Positions 62,219 to 64,000 of a stretch of 64,000 bases of DNA are shown here, piece after piece. The number at the start of each line of letters is the position of its first letter. Position 1 is the stretch's first letter. Both the position numbers and the translations under genes were made by a program. The notes beneath the pieces were generated by a model. That model saw only the letters and a list, made by a program, of their open reading frames with translations, was not told the DNA's origin and did not search any database. Origin of the DNA: Lachnospiraceae bacterium (GTDB lineage Bacteria > Bacillota > Clostridia > Lachnospirales > Lachnospiraceae); the NCBI GenBank assembly GCA_016282915.1, contig JAEELW010000084.1:34659-98658 (forward strand), in the 5' to 3' direction.

Positions 62219-64000
62219 ATGTATCGCAAGGTTGCCAAAGATCAGAACTTTGTAGCCAGGGAAAAAGAAGTAGAGCAGTTCTGGAAAGATAAGGATATCT
62301 TCCGCAGGAGCATCAAAGAGAGGGAAGGCTGCCCTACCTACATGTTTTATGACGGACCGCCTACGGCCAACGGCAAGCCGCATATCGGTCATGTGCTGAC
62401 GCGCGTCATTAAAGACATGATCCCGAGATACCGTACGATGAAGGGAAATATGGTTCCCCGTAAGGCCGGCTGGGATACCCACGGTCTGCCGGTGGAGATC
62501 GAGGTGGAGAAGGAACTGGGCCTGGACGGAAAGGACCAGATCGAAGCCTACGGTCTGGAGCCTTTTATAAAGAAGTGTAAGGAGAGCGTCTGGAAATACA
62601 AGGGTATGTGGGAGGACTTTTCCTCGACCGTAGGTTTCTGGGCGGACATGGACGATCCTTACGTGACCTATGATGATAATTACATTGAGAGCGTCTGGTG
62701 GGCCTTAAAGGAGATCTGGAACAAGGAACTCCTCTATAAGGGCTTCAAGATCGTTCCCTACTGCCCTCGCTGCGGCACGCCGCTTTCCGCACAGGAAGTG
62801 GCGCAGGGCTATAAGGATGTGAAGGAACGCAGCGCGATCGTGCGTTTCAAATGCAAGGGCGAGGATGCCTATATCCTGGCCTGGACCACGACGCCCTGGA
62901 CCCTGCCTTCCAACGTGGCACTCTGCGTAAACCCGAAGGAGAGCTACAGCAAGGTTAAGGCTGTGGATGGAAATACCTATTATATGGCAGACGCGCTGCT
63001 CCATACCGTGCTGGACCAGCTGCTGACCAAGGAGGATAAGGAAGCAGGCAAAGCATCCTTTGAAGTGCTGGAGAGCTTTAAAGGTACGGATCTGGAGCGG
63101 AAGGAATATGAGCCGCTTTACGACTGTGCCCGCGCAGCTGCGGAAAAACAGAAGAAAAACGGCTTTTACGTGGTCTGCGACGAGTATGTCACGATGACCG
63201 ACGGTACCGGTATCGTACACATCGCACCGGCTTTCGGTGAAGACGATGCGAATGTGGGCCGCAAGTACGACCTGCCTTTCGTGCAGATGGTGGATGAGAG
63301 CGGTCATATGAAGGAAGAAACTCCTTTTGCCGGCATGCGCTGCAAGCCTACCGAGAAGGAGATAAAGGCAGGCGCGGTGAGCGCGGATCCCGAGGTGCTG
63401 AAGGATCTGAGCGCACGTAAACTCCTTTTTGCGGCGCCGAAATTTGAACACAGCTATCCGCACTGCTGGCGCTGCGATACGCCGCTGCTCTATTACGCGA
63501 GAGAGAGCTGGTATATCCGCATGACGGCGGTGAAGGAAAATATGATCCGCAACAACAACAAGATCCACTGGATCCCCGAGAGCATCGGCAAGGGCCGTTT
63601 CGGAGACTGGCTGGAGAATCTTCAGGACTGGGCGATCTCCCGTAACCGTTACTGGGGCACCCCGCTGAACATCTGGGAGTGCGAATGCGGCGAGTTCCAT
63701 TCCGTCGGAAGCCGTGCCGAGCTGGCCGAACTGGCCGGCGATCCCAAGGCGGCCGAGGTGGAGCTGCACCGTCCTTATATCGATGAGGTGACTTTCCCCT
63801 GCCCGAAGTGCGGCAAAACGATGCACCGCGTGCCCGAGGTGATCGACTGCTGGTTTGATTCCGGCGCCATGCCTTATGCGCAGCATCATTATCCTTTCGA
63901 GAATAAGGAGCTTTTTGAAGCGCAGTATCCCGCGCAGTTCATCAGCGAAGCCGTGGATCAGACAAGAGGCTGGTTCTATTCGCTGCTTGCGGAATCGACG
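62219..64000 (+). CDS. ileS: Isoleucyl-tRNA synthetase (N-terminal 594 codons, partial)
   Basis: A class I aminoacyl-tRNA synthetase that charges tRNA-Ile, cut by the window end after 594 codons; the KMSKS region would lie beyond. It has the HIGH motif in TANGKPHIGHVLTRVIKDM (residues about 47-57), the RKAGWDTHGLPVEIEVEKELG block, an editing domain with WTTTPWTLPSNVAL, and zinc-type CPRCG and CPKCG pairs. The spacing suggests the type 2 (eukaryote-like, often mupirocin-tolerant) subgroup, but this is inference. ATG 62219 follows GGAGG by eight bases. Confidence 0.95.
   Translation, partial: MYRKVAKDQNFVAREKEVEQFWKDKDIFRRSIKEREGCPTYMFYDGPPTANGKPHIGHVLTRVIKDMIPRYRTMKGNMVPRKAGWDTHGLPVEIEVEKELGLDGKDQIEAYGLEPFIKKCKESVWKYKGMWEDFSSTVGFWADMDDPYVTYDDNYIESVWWALKEIWNKELLYKGFKIVPYCPRCGTPLSAQEVAQGYKDVKERSAIVRFKCKGEDAYILAWTTTPWTLPSNVALCVNPKESYSKVKAVDGNTYYMADALLHTVLDQLLTKEDKEAGKASFEVLESFKGTDLERKEYEPLYDCARAAAEKQKKNGFYVVCDEYVTMTDGTGIVHIAPAFGEDDANVGRKYDLPFVQMVDESGHMKEETPFAGMRCKPTEKEIKAGAVSADPEVLKDLSARKLLFAAPKFEHSYPHCWRCDTPLLYYARESWYIRMTAVKENMIRNNNKIHWIPESIGKGRFGDWLENLQDWAISRNRYWGTPLNIWECECGEFHSVGSRAELAELAGDPKAAEVELHRPYIDEVTFPCPKCGKTMHRVPEVIDCWFDSGAMPYAQHHYPFENKELFEAQYPAQFISEAVDQTRGWFYSLLAEST

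Noticed and set aside
62705..63889. 394-codon minus-strand frame in ileS
   Set aside because: Lies wholly inside the conserved IleRS coding sequence.

Overview
The window reads as chromosomal DNA of a Gram-positive, anaerobic member of the Clostridia, most likely a Lachnospiraceae-type gut bacterium. This is an inference from gene content: rubrerythrin, indolepyruvate:ferredoxin oxidoreductase, PepC, MutS2, FapA/DUF342, a DacF-type carboxypeptidase, PadR/HAAS/DUF4097 genes and an MMPL protein. Genes are densely packed with many ATGA/TGATG overlaps, strong GGAGG ribosome binding sites and sigma-A promoters with 17-bp spacers. I saw no rRNA or tRNA gene, insertion sequence, prophage or CRISPR array.

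Region 1 (1-21632, all + strand) is a surface polysaccharide locus that begins before the window. It encodes a polyprenyl-phosphate sugar-1-phosphate transferase, a Wzy-like polymerase, about a dozen glycosyltransferases (families 2, 4, 10, 26 and others), a UDP-xylose synthase, an FdtA-type ketoisomerase and a KdsC-like phosphatase. Two PglK/MsbA-like ABC exporters are present and no Wzx flippase was seen. One GT26 enzyme is fused to a VanZ-like membrane domain, and there is a GT10 fucosyltransferase-like gene.

Region 2 (21667-33721) holds a membrane Ser/Thr kinase with a MORN-like C-terminus, rubrerythrin, an SGNH lipoprotein, iorAB, a CgeB-like protein, a large protein with a possible cyclic-nucleotide-binding fold, and a type I glutamine synthetase. 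Two copies of a hairpin repeat of about 61 bp lie in this region.

Region 3 (33722-41277) has a padR-HAAS-DUF4097 operon, whose promoter overlaps the glnA promoter and lies in a 15-bp tandem repeat. It is followed by a 1196-residue sensor (ECF-S-like membrane domain, beta-propeller, Y_Y_Y, HD-GYP) co-transcribed with a membrane-anchored BMP/PnrA-like binding protein. This is the best candidate for an undescribed signalling system: a nucleoside-type ligand sensor feeding cyclic-di-GMP turnover.

Region 4 (41300-54469) has housekeeping and signalling genes: ThrH, an orphan prepilin, a HAD phosphatase, TrmB, a DacF-like carboxypeptidase, a YcxB-like/FapA/CheY-HD-GYP operon, MutS2 and an OmpR-type two-component system. 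The predicted promoters of dacF and mutS2 place transcription starts almost on the ATG, suggesting leaderless messages.

Region 5 (54429-64000) has an MMPL transporter followed by a 1159-residue GLUG/coiled-coil surface protein (both minus strand), then pepC and the first 594 codons of ileS, which runs off the window.
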